Under the pieces are notes generated by a model. That model was not told where the DNA came from. It did no database searches and was given only the letters and a program-made list of their open reading frames with translations. From NCBI GenBank assembly GCA_001403775.1, contig CYUG01000012.1, positions 98,632-162,631 of the forward strand: DNA of 64,000 nucleotides, in the 5' to 3' direction. Positions 9,354 through 17,409 of the stretch are shown here, one piece after another; the first letter of the stretch is position 1; the number at the start of each line of letters is the position of its first letter. A program made the position numbers and the translations under genes. Origin of the DNA: Dermabacter indicis. Its GTDB lineage: Bacteria; Actinomycetota; Actinomycetes; Actinomycetales; Dermabacteraceae.

Positions 9354-9575
9354 TTATCCGACGATGGCGTAGCTTTCGCCGGCTTCCTCGATTGCGGGGG
9401 CGATGTCGGCCTTGGTGAGGGCGCGATCTGCCTGGATCGTGAGGGTCGATTCGCCGCCCTTGACGAGTTCGACTTCGGCGCTCTCAACGCCAGCGAGCTC
9501 GCCAACTTCTTCCTTGACGGCATTGACGCAGTGGCCGCACGTGAGGCCCGTGATCATGAAGGTCGAGGTGGTCAT
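9354..9575 (-). CDS. copZ: Copper chaperone CopZ
   Basis: A 73-residue, single heavy-metal-associated domain that ferries Cu(I) to CopA. The metal site is GLTCGHCVNAV, with C13 and C16 as thiolate ligands, and the rest follows the beta-alpha-beta-beta-alpha-beta plan. The ATG at 9575 gives exactly the family length. It is the first gene after the CsoR-like operator and is followed by copA. A second CopZ-like protein lies at 52513. Confidence 0.93.
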   Translation of the reverse strand: MTTSTFMITGLTCGHCVNAVKEEVGELAGVESAEVELVKGGESTLTIQADRALTKADIAPAIEEAGESYAIVG

Positions 9576-9642
9576 GGTGTGCTCCTTGATGTTTGTGATG
9601 GTCCTGGTTCGTGTGGTCGCGGTGGGCGCCACAGCATCCAAC

Positions 9643-9659
9643 ATACCCCCTAGGGGTAT
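9643..9659. promoter_or_regulatory. CsoR-like copper operator upstream of copZ-copA
   Basis: ATACCCCCTAGGGGTAT lies 67 bp upstream of the copZ start, with a perfect CCCCTAGGGG core. It closely matches the actinobacterial consensus for the Cu(I)-sensing repressor CsoR. No csoR gene is in the window, so the regulator would act from elsewhere. A very similar site occurs at 52889-52907 before the second copper cluster. Confidence 0.82.
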
Positions 9660-9710
9660 TAGATTCAAGGGGGTGACAACTTCAGGGCTCCGAACACACG
9701 GATCGGTAGC

Positions 9711-11849
9711 ATGGCTCCCATGATTACCCCCACGAGCCCAAGCGAAAACTTTGGCGATCGCCCACCCCGGCGTCGCCCCAGTTTCTACGATTCGCACCTG
9801 CGCGAGATGCTCGCCGACTCCGGCTATACCCTTCAAGAGCGCATCGGCAGCGGCGGCATGGGCATCGTGTACCGAGCAACCGACGCGGCCGGCTTCGACG
9901 TCGCCCTCAAGGTGCTCCGTCCCGAAATCGCCGGCGATGAGCGCGCCCGGGCGCGCCTCAGCCGCGAAATGCGCGCCCTCCAACGCGTCCACCACCCGAA
10001 CGTCTCGCGGGTCCTCGACGCCGAATTCGATTTGGACGTCGCTTTTCTCGTCACCGAATACATCCCCGGACCCACCTTTCAACAGGTGATCGACCAGTGG
10101 GGGCATCTTTCTCTCGAGCACGTCCGCAACATTGCCCTGCCTCTCGGAAGGGCACTCCTCGAGGTGCACGACAAGGGCGTGGTGCATCGCGACCTTAAGC
10201 CAAGCAACATCATGCTCCGCAACGTCAACGGACCGCACGTGGACTTCGATTTCGACCCGGTCGATCCCGTCATCATCGACTTCGGCATCGCCCAGGCCGC
10301 CGAGGAATCGCGCATGACCTCCACGGGCCTCATGATGGGCACGATCGCCTACCTCGCTCCCGAAGTCATTAGCCACAACACCGTGAACGCCGCCGCCGAC
10401 TGGTGGGCCTGGGCAGCGATGCTCGCACACGCCGCGACCGGCATCCCGCCCTTCGGTAAGTCGCGCCTTCACAGTGTCTACAGTCAGGCGATGTGGAGCG
10501 GCCCCAGCCTCGAGGGTCTGTCCGAACCGTGCATCGCGTGGTTCGAGGGGGCATTCGCCCCGGACCCCGGCGACCGCACGCCCCCGGAGCAGCTCATTGA
10601 AGCACTCGAAGATCCAATGGTGTGGGGAGTGGGGGAGTACGACCCCACGGGGCAAACCTCCACAGTCCACGCGGCCGGCTCCACCTCTTCCGCGCCCGTG
10701 GGTGCGGGATTGTCGACTCCGATGCCGACGAACGACCCCGAAGCCACGGCATTGCTACAGCCAAATAGCCACCTCAATCCGCTCGGGGAAGGCGGCGGTG
10801 ATGCCGACCCCGAAGCAACGGTCCCATTTCAGCCGTATAGCTACCTCAATTCAGAGGGGGAGAGGTATGGCGAGGGGGAGGAGGGGGAGAGGGAACCCGC
10901 CTCAAACCCAACTCCGACCCCGGGCATCGAGGGAACTCCTTATGACGAGGGGGATACCGATGAGTGGGATGCGTACGAGGACGACCCGACACAGGTCATG
11001 CCCGTCCTCGACGAAACACCCACCGCGAAATTCGCCCCCATCTCAACCCCTGCGGCTCCGCCCACCCCGAACCGAGGGGGAACGATGCAGGGCTGGCAAG
11101 CGTCAGACCAAGCGCCGCAGGCGCCCACCCTCACACCCGGCCCGCCGACCCCCTACCAGCCCGCGCCCAACCAACCGCAGCCCTACGACGCACAGGGGTG
11201 GGGCATGCCACCGCAGGGGATCATGCCGCCGCCCCTGCCGTACCACTTGCGTGAGCCCAAGCGGCGCACTGTACTCGTGCTGCTCGGCATGGCGCTGTTC
11301 ACGGCGTTCGGTGCACTCGTGCCACTTGCCGCGCTCATAACACTCGTGCTCATGACGGCGCTCGCGCGCACGTGGCAGCGGTCATGGATTTCGCAAGAAA
11401 AGGGCAGCGACCGGGGGAAAAGCCCCGGAAGTATGACGGCCTCGGTGGTGCTCCTAGCGGTGCCGCGCTACATCGGTGCGCTCCTCGAAGCGATTCTTCA
11501 GGCGCTCATCCCCGTCATCGTCACGGCGGGCGTGCTCCTCGCGATCGACGCTGCCGTCGTGTGGCTCGCGGACTTCCGGCCGCATTACGCGATCTACGCG
11601 GGTGTGCTCGTGGGAGTGGCGACCCTATCGCTGTGGTGGGGTATCGGTTCGCGGACTACACGCTTCGGCGGGCATCGGCTCCTCCATGCCGCTGCTCCTA
11701 GTTGGCTATGGACCGTGATCCTCGCGTCTTTGCTCATTGTGCTCATCGCCGCGGTAGGGTTCACGATCGCCTCCCGCGGTGGCACAATCGACTACTTCCC
11801 ATACCTGGGTGACTTTCGCCTCGAAGACATCTCACCCTGGAGACGATGA
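9711..11849 (+). CDS. Membrane-anchored serine/threonine protein kinase (PknB-like kinase domain)
   Basis: Ser/Thr kinase of 712 residues. The kinase domain (about 40-300) is complete: GSGGMG loop at 46-51, ATP-anchoring K67 in VALKVL, catalytic D161 in HRDLKPSN, D190 of DFG, and APE near 216-218. A low-complexity linker rich in Pro, Glu and Thr follows (about 310-510), including a degenerate internal duplication (DPEATALLQPNSHLNP and DPEATVPFQPYSYLNS). The C terminus has four to six hydrophobic helices from about 517 to 690. There are no PASTA domains, so this is not a canonical PknB. The start could equally be the ATG at 9720. Substrates are unknown. Confidence 0.92.
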   Translation: MAPMITPTSPSENFGDRPPRRRPSFYDSHLREMLADSGYTLQERIGSGGMGIVYRATDAAGFDVALKVLRPEIAGDERARARLSREMRALQRVHHPNVSRVLDAEFDLDVAFLVTEYIPGPTFQQVIDQWGHLSLEHVRNIALPLGRALLEVHDKGVVHRDLKPSNIMLRNVNGPHVDFDFDPVDPVIIDFGIAQAAEESRMTSTGLMMGTIAYLAPEVISHNTVNAAADWWAWAAMLAHAATGIPPFGKSRLHSVYSQAMWSGPSLEGLSEPCIAWFEGAFAPDPGDRTPPEQLIEALEDPMVWGVGEYDPTGQTSTVHAAGSTSSAPVGAGLSTPMPTNDPEATALLQPNSHLNPLGEGGGDADPEATVPFQPYSYLNSEGERYGEGEEGEREPASNPTPTPGIEGTPYDEGDTDEWDAYEDDPTQVMPVLDETPTAKFAPISTPAAPPTPNRGGTMQGWQASDQAPQAPTLTPGPPTPYQPAPNQPQPYDAQGWGMPPQGIMPPPLPYHLREPKRRTVLVLLGMALFTAFGALVPLAALITLVLMTALARTWQRSWISQEKGSDRGKSPGSMTASVVLLAVPRYIGALLEAILQALIPVIVTAGVLLAIDAAVVWLADFRPHYAIYAGVLVGVATLSLWWGIGSRTTRFGGHRLLHAAAPSWLWTVILASLLIVLIAAVGFTIASRGGTIDYFPYLGDFRLEDISPWRR

Positions 11850-11930
11850 CGCCGTCGCGTGCGAGTCCGTTAGGATGGCACGCGGTAAACGTCCCGCTCA
11901 CCGTTGTGATTTAACCCTTCCGGAGGATTC

Positions 11931-12743
11931 ATGGCCGAGAAGCCCTCAGCTCAAGACGTGCGCGAAGCGCAGCGCGTGGAGCTTCGCAAACAACGTGAAA
12001 AGGAGCTGAGCCGCCAAAAGCGCGTGCGCACCGCCGTCATCGCGGCCATCGTTGTGGTCGCGCTCGCGGTCGTCGCTGGACTCGGCTACCTCATCTATCA
12101 GGCGAATGCTCCCGAACCGGAACTCGAGCTGAACCAGCCAGCTTCGATCAGCAAGGAAGAGCCCACTCTCGCATTCAAGGCCGACGATACGAAACCCGTC
12201 GTCGACGTCGTGTTCGACTACATGTGCCCGTTTTGCGGCGCGTTTGAGCAGGTCAACAATGCCGACATCCACGAGATGGTCGAGAATGGCGATGCGACCG
12301 TGAACTTCCACGTGCGCACCTTCCTCTCCTCGAAGATGTCCACCACGGAATACTCCGCCCGTGCGGGCGGCGCTGCCGTGTGCACCTACGAGGAATCGCC
12401 CGAAGTGTTCCTCAAGTTCCACCAACTGCTCTTTGCCAACCAGCCTGCCGAGGGCGGTCCCGGCCTGAGCGATAAGGAACTCGAAACCTACGCGAAGGAC
12501 GCCGGCGCGAGTGACGACACGCTCTCGTGCATCAAGGACCAAAAGTTCCGCCGCTACGCAACCGACGTGCTCGAGCCGGTTGGCGCGAAGCTTTCACCCG
12601 CAACCCCGGCCGTGTTCATCAACGGCAAGGAGTGGGGGGCCGACGGTGCCTGGCAGCAGCCCGGTGCTCTGAAGGAAGCCGTGGCCTCCTCGGGCACTCC
12701 CGAAGCAAGTGATGCCGGCGGCGCAAGCGATTCCGGTAACTAA
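11931..12743 (+). CDS. DsbA-like membrane-anchored thiol-disulfide oxidoreductase
   Basis: A 270-residue protein with a basic cytoplasmic N terminus, one transmembrane helix at about 34-58, and an extracytoplasmic thioredoxin fold of the DsbA type. The redox site is CPFC (C99, C102) in FDYMCPFCGAFEQ, and the cis-proline loop is SPATPAVFING. Such proteins form or isomerise disulfides in secreted actinobacterial proteins. It starts 81 bp after the kinase gene, behind a CCGGAGG ribosome site, and is followed by tRNA-Thr. Confidence 0.92.
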   Translation: MAEKPSAQDVREAQRVELRKQREKELSRQKRVRTAVIAAIVVVALAVVAGLGYLIYQANAPEPELELNQPASISKEEPTLAFKADDTKPVVDVVFDYMCPFCGAFEQVNNADIHEMVENGDATVNFHVRTFLSSKMSTTEYSARAGGAAVCTYEESPEVFLKFHQLLFANQPAEGGPGLSDKELETYAKDAGASDDTLSCIKDQKFRRYATDVLEPVGAKLSPATPAVFINGKEWGADGAWQQPGALKEAVASSGTPEASDAGGASDSGN

Positions 12744-12781
12744 ATTCCCGGCGCACGCTACACTGGTGCGAGCGCCGCAAT

Positions 12782-12857
12782 GCTGAAGTAGCTCAGTTGG
12801 TAGAGCAGCTGTCTTGTAAACAGCAGGTCGTGGGTTCGAGCCCCATCTTCAGCTCCA
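12782..12857 (+). tRNA. tRNA-Thr (anticodon TGT)
   Basis: A full cloverleaf can be drawn: acceptor GCTGAAG/CTTCAGC, D-arm GCTC/GAGC, anticodon stem GCTGT/ACAGC with loop CTTGTAA, and T-arm GTGGG/CCCAT (one mismatch-tolerant pair) around TTCGAGC. The anticodon TGT reads ACA. The CCA end is encoded at 12855-12857. Confidence 0.96.
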
Positions 12858-12862
12858 CTAGA

Positions 12863-12909
12863 AGCCCAGGTCGATGCGACATGACGTCGTCAGGCCTGGG
12901 TTTTCTTTT
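12863..12909 (+). terminator. Intrinsic terminator after tRNA-Thr
   Basis: CCCAGG (12865-12870) pairs with CCTGGG (12895-12900), with partial pairing inside the loop, followed by TTTTCTTTT. It begins 6 bp after the tRNA CCA end. Confidence 0.65.
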
Positions 12910-13055
12910 GCCATTTTGGGAAAAACGAGCGTCAGGTCGAAGGGGACACGCGCGGGGGTGGAGCGATTCGTCGAAAGTCCCCCTTCCTAGGGGGTAGGGG
13001 CGTAGTGTGGGTCATAAGTTACTAGTGGCAACCGACACAGGAAAAGGACCCCCTC

Positions 13056-15182
13056 ATGACCGCAACGCCGCAGACCGAGCGAAAGCTCGCCACCCCGTTC
13101 ACGATCAACACCGTGGAGATCCCCAACCGCCTCGTGATGACCCCCATGGGCAGCGACCTCGCGAACGCCGACGGCACCGTTGGCCCGCGCCTACTCAAGT
13201 ATTGGCTCGAGCGCGCCGAAGGTGGCTGCGGCCTTCTCATCACCGAGATCACCCGCGTGAATGACGAGCACGGCGCCGGCACCCCGAAACAGCTCTCCGT
13301 GACCCGCGACGAGCTCGTTCCGCAGCTCGCCGAAGCCATCGAGGCCGTTCACGCGCGAGGCTCAAAGATTTTCGTCCAGCTCCAGCACCCCGGCAACCAG
13401 GGCCTTCCCCAGCTCAATAAGGGGCAGGTCACCGTCGGACCTTCCGCCGTGCGATCCGAGCTCACCAAGGCCCCCGTGCGCGCCCTCGAAAACGAGGAAG
13501 TGAAGAGCCTCGTGCAGGACTTCATCAACGGCGCGCGCCGCGCGAAGGAAGCCGGTGCGGACGGCGTGGAGATCCACGGCGCCCACGGTTACCTCATCGA
13601 CGAGTTCCTCTCGCCTCGCACCAATAAGCGCGAGGACGAGTACGGCGGTTCGTTTGAAAACCGCTGCCGTTTCCTCGTGGAGATTCTCGATGGCGTGCGC
13701 GAGGTAGTGGGCCCCGACTTCCCGATCTCGGTACGTCTCTCGATTTCACAGTGCTACGACTTGATCGGTATGCCCGGTGTGGGTAACGAGGTTGCCGACG
13801 GTGTGCGGATCGCCAAGGTGTGCGAGGAGCACGGTGCCGACCTGATCTCGGTGTCGTCGGGCACGTACGAGACCGGCGTGACCGTTATCGAGCCCGTGAA
13901 CACCCCACGTAACTGGCGCGACCCGATGATTCGTGCCGTGCGCGACGCCGTGAAGATTCCGGTCATGGGTGTGTCGATTGTTCGTGAGCCGGAGCAGGCA
14001 GAAAAGATGCTGAACGACGGCCTCGTGGACCTCATCGCGATGGGCCGCTCGTGGCTGGCGGACCCGCAGTGGGGCATCAAGGCGATCGAGGGCCGCGATG
14101 CCGACATCACGCGCTGCATCGGCTGCATGTATTGCTTCGAGGCACTCTTCACGGGCGGGCATGTTGAATGCGCCGTCAACCCGCGTTGTGGCTTCGAATC
14201 GGAGTTCCCGATCGAACCAGAGCGCAATGCCGAAGGCCGCACGGCTCTCGTGATCGGTGGTGGCCCTGCGGGCTGTGAAGCTGCGGAAACGCTTGCGAAG
14301 CGAGGCGCGAAGGTGACGCTCGTGGAGGCGGAGGACACTCTCGGTGGCCAGGTCGTTCCCGGCACCAACCCTCCTGGTAAGGATCCCATGGGTTGGCTCG
14401 TCGAGAGCTACACGCGCCGCCTCGAGCAGGCCGGTGTGGAGGTGCGACTCTCGACGCGCTTCGGCGCCGATGAGGTGCGGGACTTTGGTGCTGACGCGGT
14501 CATCGTGGCCACGGGTGCCGTGCCGGTTGTGCCGCCGATCACTGGCATCGACGGCGACAACGTGGTTGATGCGATCGACGTGCTCGGTGGCACGCGCGAG
14601 GTGCGCGGTCGTGCGATTGTTGTGGGCTCGGGCATGACGGGCCTCGAAACTGCAGAGCTCATTGCCGCAAACGGTGGCGAGGTTGCCGTCTACGAGATGG
14701 CGCCGCAGCTCGGCGCGGGCGCGTTCCACATGAACCTCATGTCGGTGACCTCGAAGCTCAAGAAGGCTGGGGTTCCGATGCTCACGGGGCACCGCCTCGT
14801 GGAGGTGAACGACTCGGGTGCGGTTTTCGAGGCCGACGGCTCCCAGGTGAACGTCGAGGCTGAGACCGTTGTGCTCGCGATCGGTATGCGCAGCGAGAAC
14901 ACGCTCGCGACGGAGCTCGAGGCGGCGGGCGTCGATTTCCGCACCGCGGGCGACGTGTCGAAGGTGGCAAAGGTGGCAGGCGGTGGCAACGGGCTACCGC
15001 GTGGGCCTCGACGCCTGAAATTAGCTGAGGGGGGTGCTGCCGCGGCAGCACCCCCTTTTTTTTTCTTACCCTCACTCTTGCCTACCCTCCCCTTCATCCT
15101 CTCTCCCCCTCTTTCTTCCTCCCTCTTCTTTCCTTCTTTCCGTCCCTCCCTCCTCCCCCTCTCTGACTCGCGAAAGTGGTGA
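13056..15182 (+). CDS. NADH:flavin oxidoreductase (old yellow enzyme / dienoyl-CoA reductase type) with 3'-end frameshift
   Basis: A multidomain flavoprotein: an N-terminal FMN (beta/alpha)8 barrel (1-340), a 4Fe-4S cluster site beginning with C354, C357 and C360 (CIGCMYC) and closing with a further cysteine (VNPRCG), and a C-terminal FAD/NAD(P) Rossmann region (ALVIGGGPAGCEAAE). This is the layout of 2,4-dienoyl-CoA reductase and related enoate reductases. The last codons are out of frame: after about position 14980 the frame ending VATGYRVGLDA, with a stop at 15016-15018, is the family C terminus. The frame that is open instead runs through the gene's own terminator and a C/T-rich tract to 15182, adding a proline/serine-rich tail. 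This implies a small indel or a sequencing error. Confidence 0.88.
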   Translation: MTATPQTERKLATPFTINTVEIPNRLVMTPMGSDLANADGTVGPRLLKYWLERAEGGCGLLITEITRVNDEHGAGTPKQLSVTRDELVPQLAEAIEAVHARGSKIFVQLQHPGNQGLPQLNKGQVTVGPSAVRSELTKAPVRALENEEVKSLVQDFINGARRAKEAGADGVEIHGAHGYLIDEFLSPRTNKREDEYGGSFENRCRFLVEILDGVREVVGPDFPISVRLSISQCYDLIGMPGVGNEVADGVRIAKVCEEHGADLISVSSGTYETGVTVIEPVNTPRNWRDPMIRAVRDAVKIPVMGVSIVREPEQAEKMLNDGLVDLIAMGRSWLADPQWGIKAIEGRDADITRCIGCMYCFEALFTGGHVECAVNPRCGFESEFPIEPERNAEGRTALVIGGGPAGCEAAETLAKRGAKVTLVEAEDTLGGQVVPGTNPPGKDPMGWLVESYTRRLEQAGVEVRLSTRFGADEVRDFGADAVIVATGAVPVVPPITGIDGDNVVDAIDVLGGTREVRGRAIVVGSGMTGLETAELIAANGGEVAVYEMAPQLGAGAFHMNLMSVTSKLKKAGVPMLTGHRLVEVNDSGAVFEADGSQVNVEAETVVLAIGMRSENTLATELEAAGVDFRTAGDVSKVAKVAGGGNGLPRGPRRLKLAEGGAAAAAPPFFFLPSLLPTLPFILSPPLSSSLFFPSFRPSLLPLSDSRKW
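15030..15064 (+). terminator. Strong intrinsic terminator after the flavoprotein gene
   Basis: GGGGGTGCTGCCG (15030-15042) is perfectly complementary to the following 13 bases (15043-15055), which are followed by nine T residues. It starts 12 bp after the ancestral stop codon at 15016-15018. This is the clearest evidence that the longer reading frame is not the original one. Confidence 0.93.
15065..15165. other. Polypyrimidine tract of about 100 bp
   Basis: The plus strand is almost entirely C and T, in runs such as CTCCCTCTTCTTTCCTTC, with only scattered purines. It directly follows a terminator and precedes a palindromic repeat, and no convincing gene lies in it. Such tracts can form triplex (H-DNA) structures or mark recombined junctions; the role here is unknown. 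Confidence 0.6.
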
Positions 15183-15239
15183 ATAACCGCGTGAGGTCAT
15201 TGACCCTCGCCGTGAGGCGGCTACTTTTCACCACTTGCG
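15171..15239. repeat. Palindromic repeat, copy A (upstream of DUF559 gene)
   Basis: An imperfect 69-bp palindrome that opens with AAAGTGGTGAATAAC and closes with TTTTCACCACTTGCG, with an inner GTGAGG/GTGAGGCGGC portion. It matches the reverse complement of the copy at 18485-18552 along most of its length and shares its outer arms with the copy at 16231-16299. Confidence 0.7.
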
Positions 15240-15350
15240 GAAAGTGGCGGCAGGGAAGTCGGGGCCTCGACTCGTGCTCCACATTCCCCGGCTATCCACG
15301 AGTGCAGCTTGCTCCTGGTGCGGGGAGTTCTAGCGCACCAAAGTGGAGGC

Positions 15351-16205
15351 ATGACGCCTCGCCAACCAGCACCCCTGTTTTCAACGTCGCAGCTTCGCGA
15401 ACGGGGGTGGACGCGCGCTCGCATAAAGGAGTGTGCGGAACGTGGGGACCTCCTCGAGGTTTCGCGCGGAAGGTTTCTTCCGATGAGAAAGTCGACGCCC
15501 GAGTCGGTCCGCGTTGCCGCAAGAAGTGGCTGCTGGGTGACGTGCTTCTCGGCGCTCAAGCTCTATGGGCTCTGGGTCCCGCCGATGGATTTAAGGCCGC
15601 ACCTCACGACGACGTGGCGGCGACTTGAGACCGGCCGTGCATGTGCATCTGACTTGGGAAAACATCGTCGTCTGAATCACCCAGTTCGCGACGGCCTTGT
15701 TGTGAGTCCCAAGGACGCGCTGATAGCGGCTGTCAAGTGCGGCACGCCTGAGCAGGCTTTCATCGTGCTTGAATCGGCCCTAAAACTCGGGGTTGCCACT
15801 CGGGACGAAGTTCGCGAAACTCTTACGCACGTGAGTAAGAAGAAGGCGCGGAAAATTGGAGTGCCCGGCTCCCGGTCCGATTCGGGTTCGGAATCTGCTC
15901 TCGCCTTTCGCTTACGGAAGCTCAAGCTCGAATTCGAGCAGCAGGTGTGGATTCGTGACGTGGGTAGGGTTGACATCCTTGTGGGCCAATCGCTTGTCAT
16001 CGAGCTGGACTCATGGCAGCATCATCAAGCCGACCGAAAGGCCTATCACCGAGACCGTGAGAGAGACGCGGTTCTCATTGCCCGCGGGTATACGGTTGTG
16101 CGCCTTGCCTATGCTCATGTGTTTTTCGATTGGCAGAAATATGAGGCGCTGCTCAGGGGATACATTAAGCGAAGGTTGCACAAGCGCCCTGTGCGGGCGC
16201 GGTGA
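15351..16205 (+). CDS. DUF559 / Vsr-like endonuclease-domain protein with AbiEi-like N terminus
   Basis: A 284-residue protein. The N-terminal part (FSTSQLRERGWTRARIKECAERGDLLEVSRGRF) is the winged-helix-like domain shared with AbiEi-type antitoxins. The C-terminal part (about 190-280) is a DUF559 domain of the PD-(D/E)XK/Vsr superfamily: E in SESALAFRLRKL, D in GRVDILVG, and E in LVIELDSWQHH. This architecture is common in actinobacteria and is often annotated as a type IV antitoxin, but the partner toxin AbiEii is absent, so I do not call a toxin-antitoxin pair. The ATG at 15351 follows AGTGGAGG closely. The gene lies between two copies of the same palindromic repeat. Confidence 0.8.
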   Translation: MTPRQPAPLFSTSQLRERGWTRARIKECAERGDLLEVSRGRFLPMRKSTPESVRVAARSGCWVTCFSALKLYGLWVPPMDLRPHLTTTWRRLETGRACASDLGKHRRLNHPVRDGLVVSPKDALIAAVKCGTPEQAFIVLESALKLGVATRDEVRETLTHVSKKKARKIGVPGSRSDSGSESALAFRLRKLKLEFEQQVWIRDVGRVDILVGQSLVIELDSWQHHQADRKAYHRDRERDAVLIARGYTVVRLAYAHVFFDWQKYEALLRGYIKRRLHKRPVRAR

Positions 16206-16230
16206 TATGCGCCCGCGAGGAAGCAAGCGT

Positions 16231-16299
16231 TAAAAGTGGTGAAAAATTGCCGAAAAGATCGCGATCTGATCGCGTGGTGGCTGTTTTTCACCACTTACG
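16231..16299. repeat. Palindromic repeat, copy B (downstream of DUF559 gene)
   Basis: Arms AAGTGGTGAAAAATTGCC (16234-16251) and its near-perfect complement (16279-16296, 16 of 18 positions) enclose AGATCGCGATCT, itself a palindrome. It shares the AAGTGGTGAA outer arm with copies A and C. It begins 25 bp after the DUF559 stop codon. Confidence 0.7.
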
Positions 16300-16435
16300 C
16301 AAGGTGGGAATCGAATCCGGCATTCAATCTCAAGGCGGATTTTGAAGAGATTGCAGCTTGGTGCCTCAGCGCTAAGCCCTGAGGTATTTGAGGCTCGGCT
16401 GCGTAGCAAGTGCTGGCACGGCAGCAAGTGCCGGA

Positions 16436-17155
16436 TCAGTCGCGGCTCGCCTTGAGCGCCGCCCGCACCATCGCGTGCACGAAGTCGTTGAAGCCCGCCG
16501 CGTCGATGAAGCCCTGGATCTCGAGGTGCGTCCAGCCGTGGGCGCTTGCCCACACGGCGCGCAGAAGCGTTGTGGCATCCTCGGGGGATGTTTCGCCGCC
16601 TGCGCCGTACTTCGAGCGGCCCTCGGTCATGGCTTTCGAGAGGTGCTTCGCGATCGCTTCGAACTCGTCGATGTTCGTGCCGAGGTCGCGGAATGCCGCA
16701 AGCAGATGGTTGTCGCGACGTGCGAGGCCGGAGTCGGTGGAACCTGAGGTGGCGTCGGACCCCGTGGTGCCCGCTGCGCCCGGGGCACCGTTGGCCTGTG
16801 CTGCCCGGTCGGGGACCTGGTTGGCCTGGTTGAAGATGACGTCGAAAAGTTCGGGGTTACTGACCGCCCAGTCGTGGAGAGCGGTGGCGAGGGCGATGAG
16901 GTAGTTTTCCGGATCCTGGTCGCGGTTCACCTCGGTGAGGTGCATGGCGAGGTCGCCGGCAGAGGTAACGACGACCGAGTCGAGGAGCTTCTTCTTTCCG
17001 CCGAAGAGGGAGTAGACGGCAGTGGTCGAGGTGTTGCATGCAGCGGAGATGTCGCGAAGCGAGACCGCTGCGGGACCACCCTTGGCGAGCGCCTTCGACG
17101 CTGCTGCGATGAGCTCGGTGCGGAGCTCTTCGTCATGGTGGCGGGGAGTGTTCAT
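16436..17155 (-). CDS. TetR/AcrR family transcriptional regulator
   Basis: A 239-residue regulator. The helix-turn-helix is in residues about 14-60: LIAAASKALAKGGPAAVSLR, then DISAACNTSTTAVYSLFGGKK. The C-terminal ligand domain (TetR_C_33-like, with HGWTHLEIQGF) carries an unusual Ala/Gly/Ser-rich insert around residue 120-140 that includes GTTGSDATSGSTDS, part of which is encoded by the dispersed CGTCGGA motif. A 15-bp palindrome 23 bp upstream of the start is a likely autoregulatory site. The inducer and targets are unknown. Confidence 0.87.
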   Translation of the reverse strand: MNTPRHHDEELRTELIAAASKALAKGGPAAVSLRDISAACNTSTTAVYSLFGGKKKLLDSVVVTSAGDLAMHLTEVNRDQDPENYLIALATALHDWAVSNPELFDVIFNQANQVPDRAAQANGAPGAAGTTGSDATSGSTDSGLARRDNHLLAAFRDLGTNIDEFEAIAKHLSKAMTEGRSKYGAGGETSPEDATTLLRAVWASAHGWTHLEIQGFIDAAGFNDFVHAMVRAALKASRD

Positions 17156-17177
17156 GCCCGTGGGACTCCAATCAAGT

Positions 17178-17192
17178 GTGCCGACTCGGCAC
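17178..17192. promoter_or_regulatory. Palindromic candidate operator of the TetR gene
   Basis: GTGCCGACTCGGCAC is a perfect palindrome around a central C, 23 bp upstream of the TetR start. TetR-family genes commonly bind such sites in their own promoters. No divergent gene is present, so autoregulation is the simplest reading. Confidence 0.55.
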
Positions 17193-17409
17193 TTCCGGTA
17201 TATAACGACTTCGTAACTATAGGTCTTAACCCTATCGGCGCAACCGGAGGGCTTTCCAGGTTAATCCTGCAGTAACGTGGCTACTTTGAGTTTTTGGCCT
17301 GGGGTTTTGCCAAAACTTTAATGGGTAGTGCAGTTTCTATATGTCTAGCGTGTCGTAAAGGGTGGGCGAGGTCACTTGCTTTGAGGGGTGCATGTAAGAG
17401 GAACGATTG

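Noticed and set aside
15351-16205. Type IV toxin-antitoxin (AbiE) system
   Set aside because: Only an AbiEi-like domain fused to DUF559 is present; no AbiEii nucleotidyltransferase toxin gene adjoins it.
16310-16400. tRNA-like stretch on the minus strand (CTTCAAA loop and a GGATTCGATTCC segment)
   Set aside because: The T-arm and acceptor strands do not pair, and no full cloverleaf can be drawn; at best a highly decayed relic.
17292-17315. TTTTGGC/GCCAAAA inverted repeat downstream of ung
   Set aside because: A 7-bp stem with no following T run on the minus strand; too weak to call a terminator or operator.
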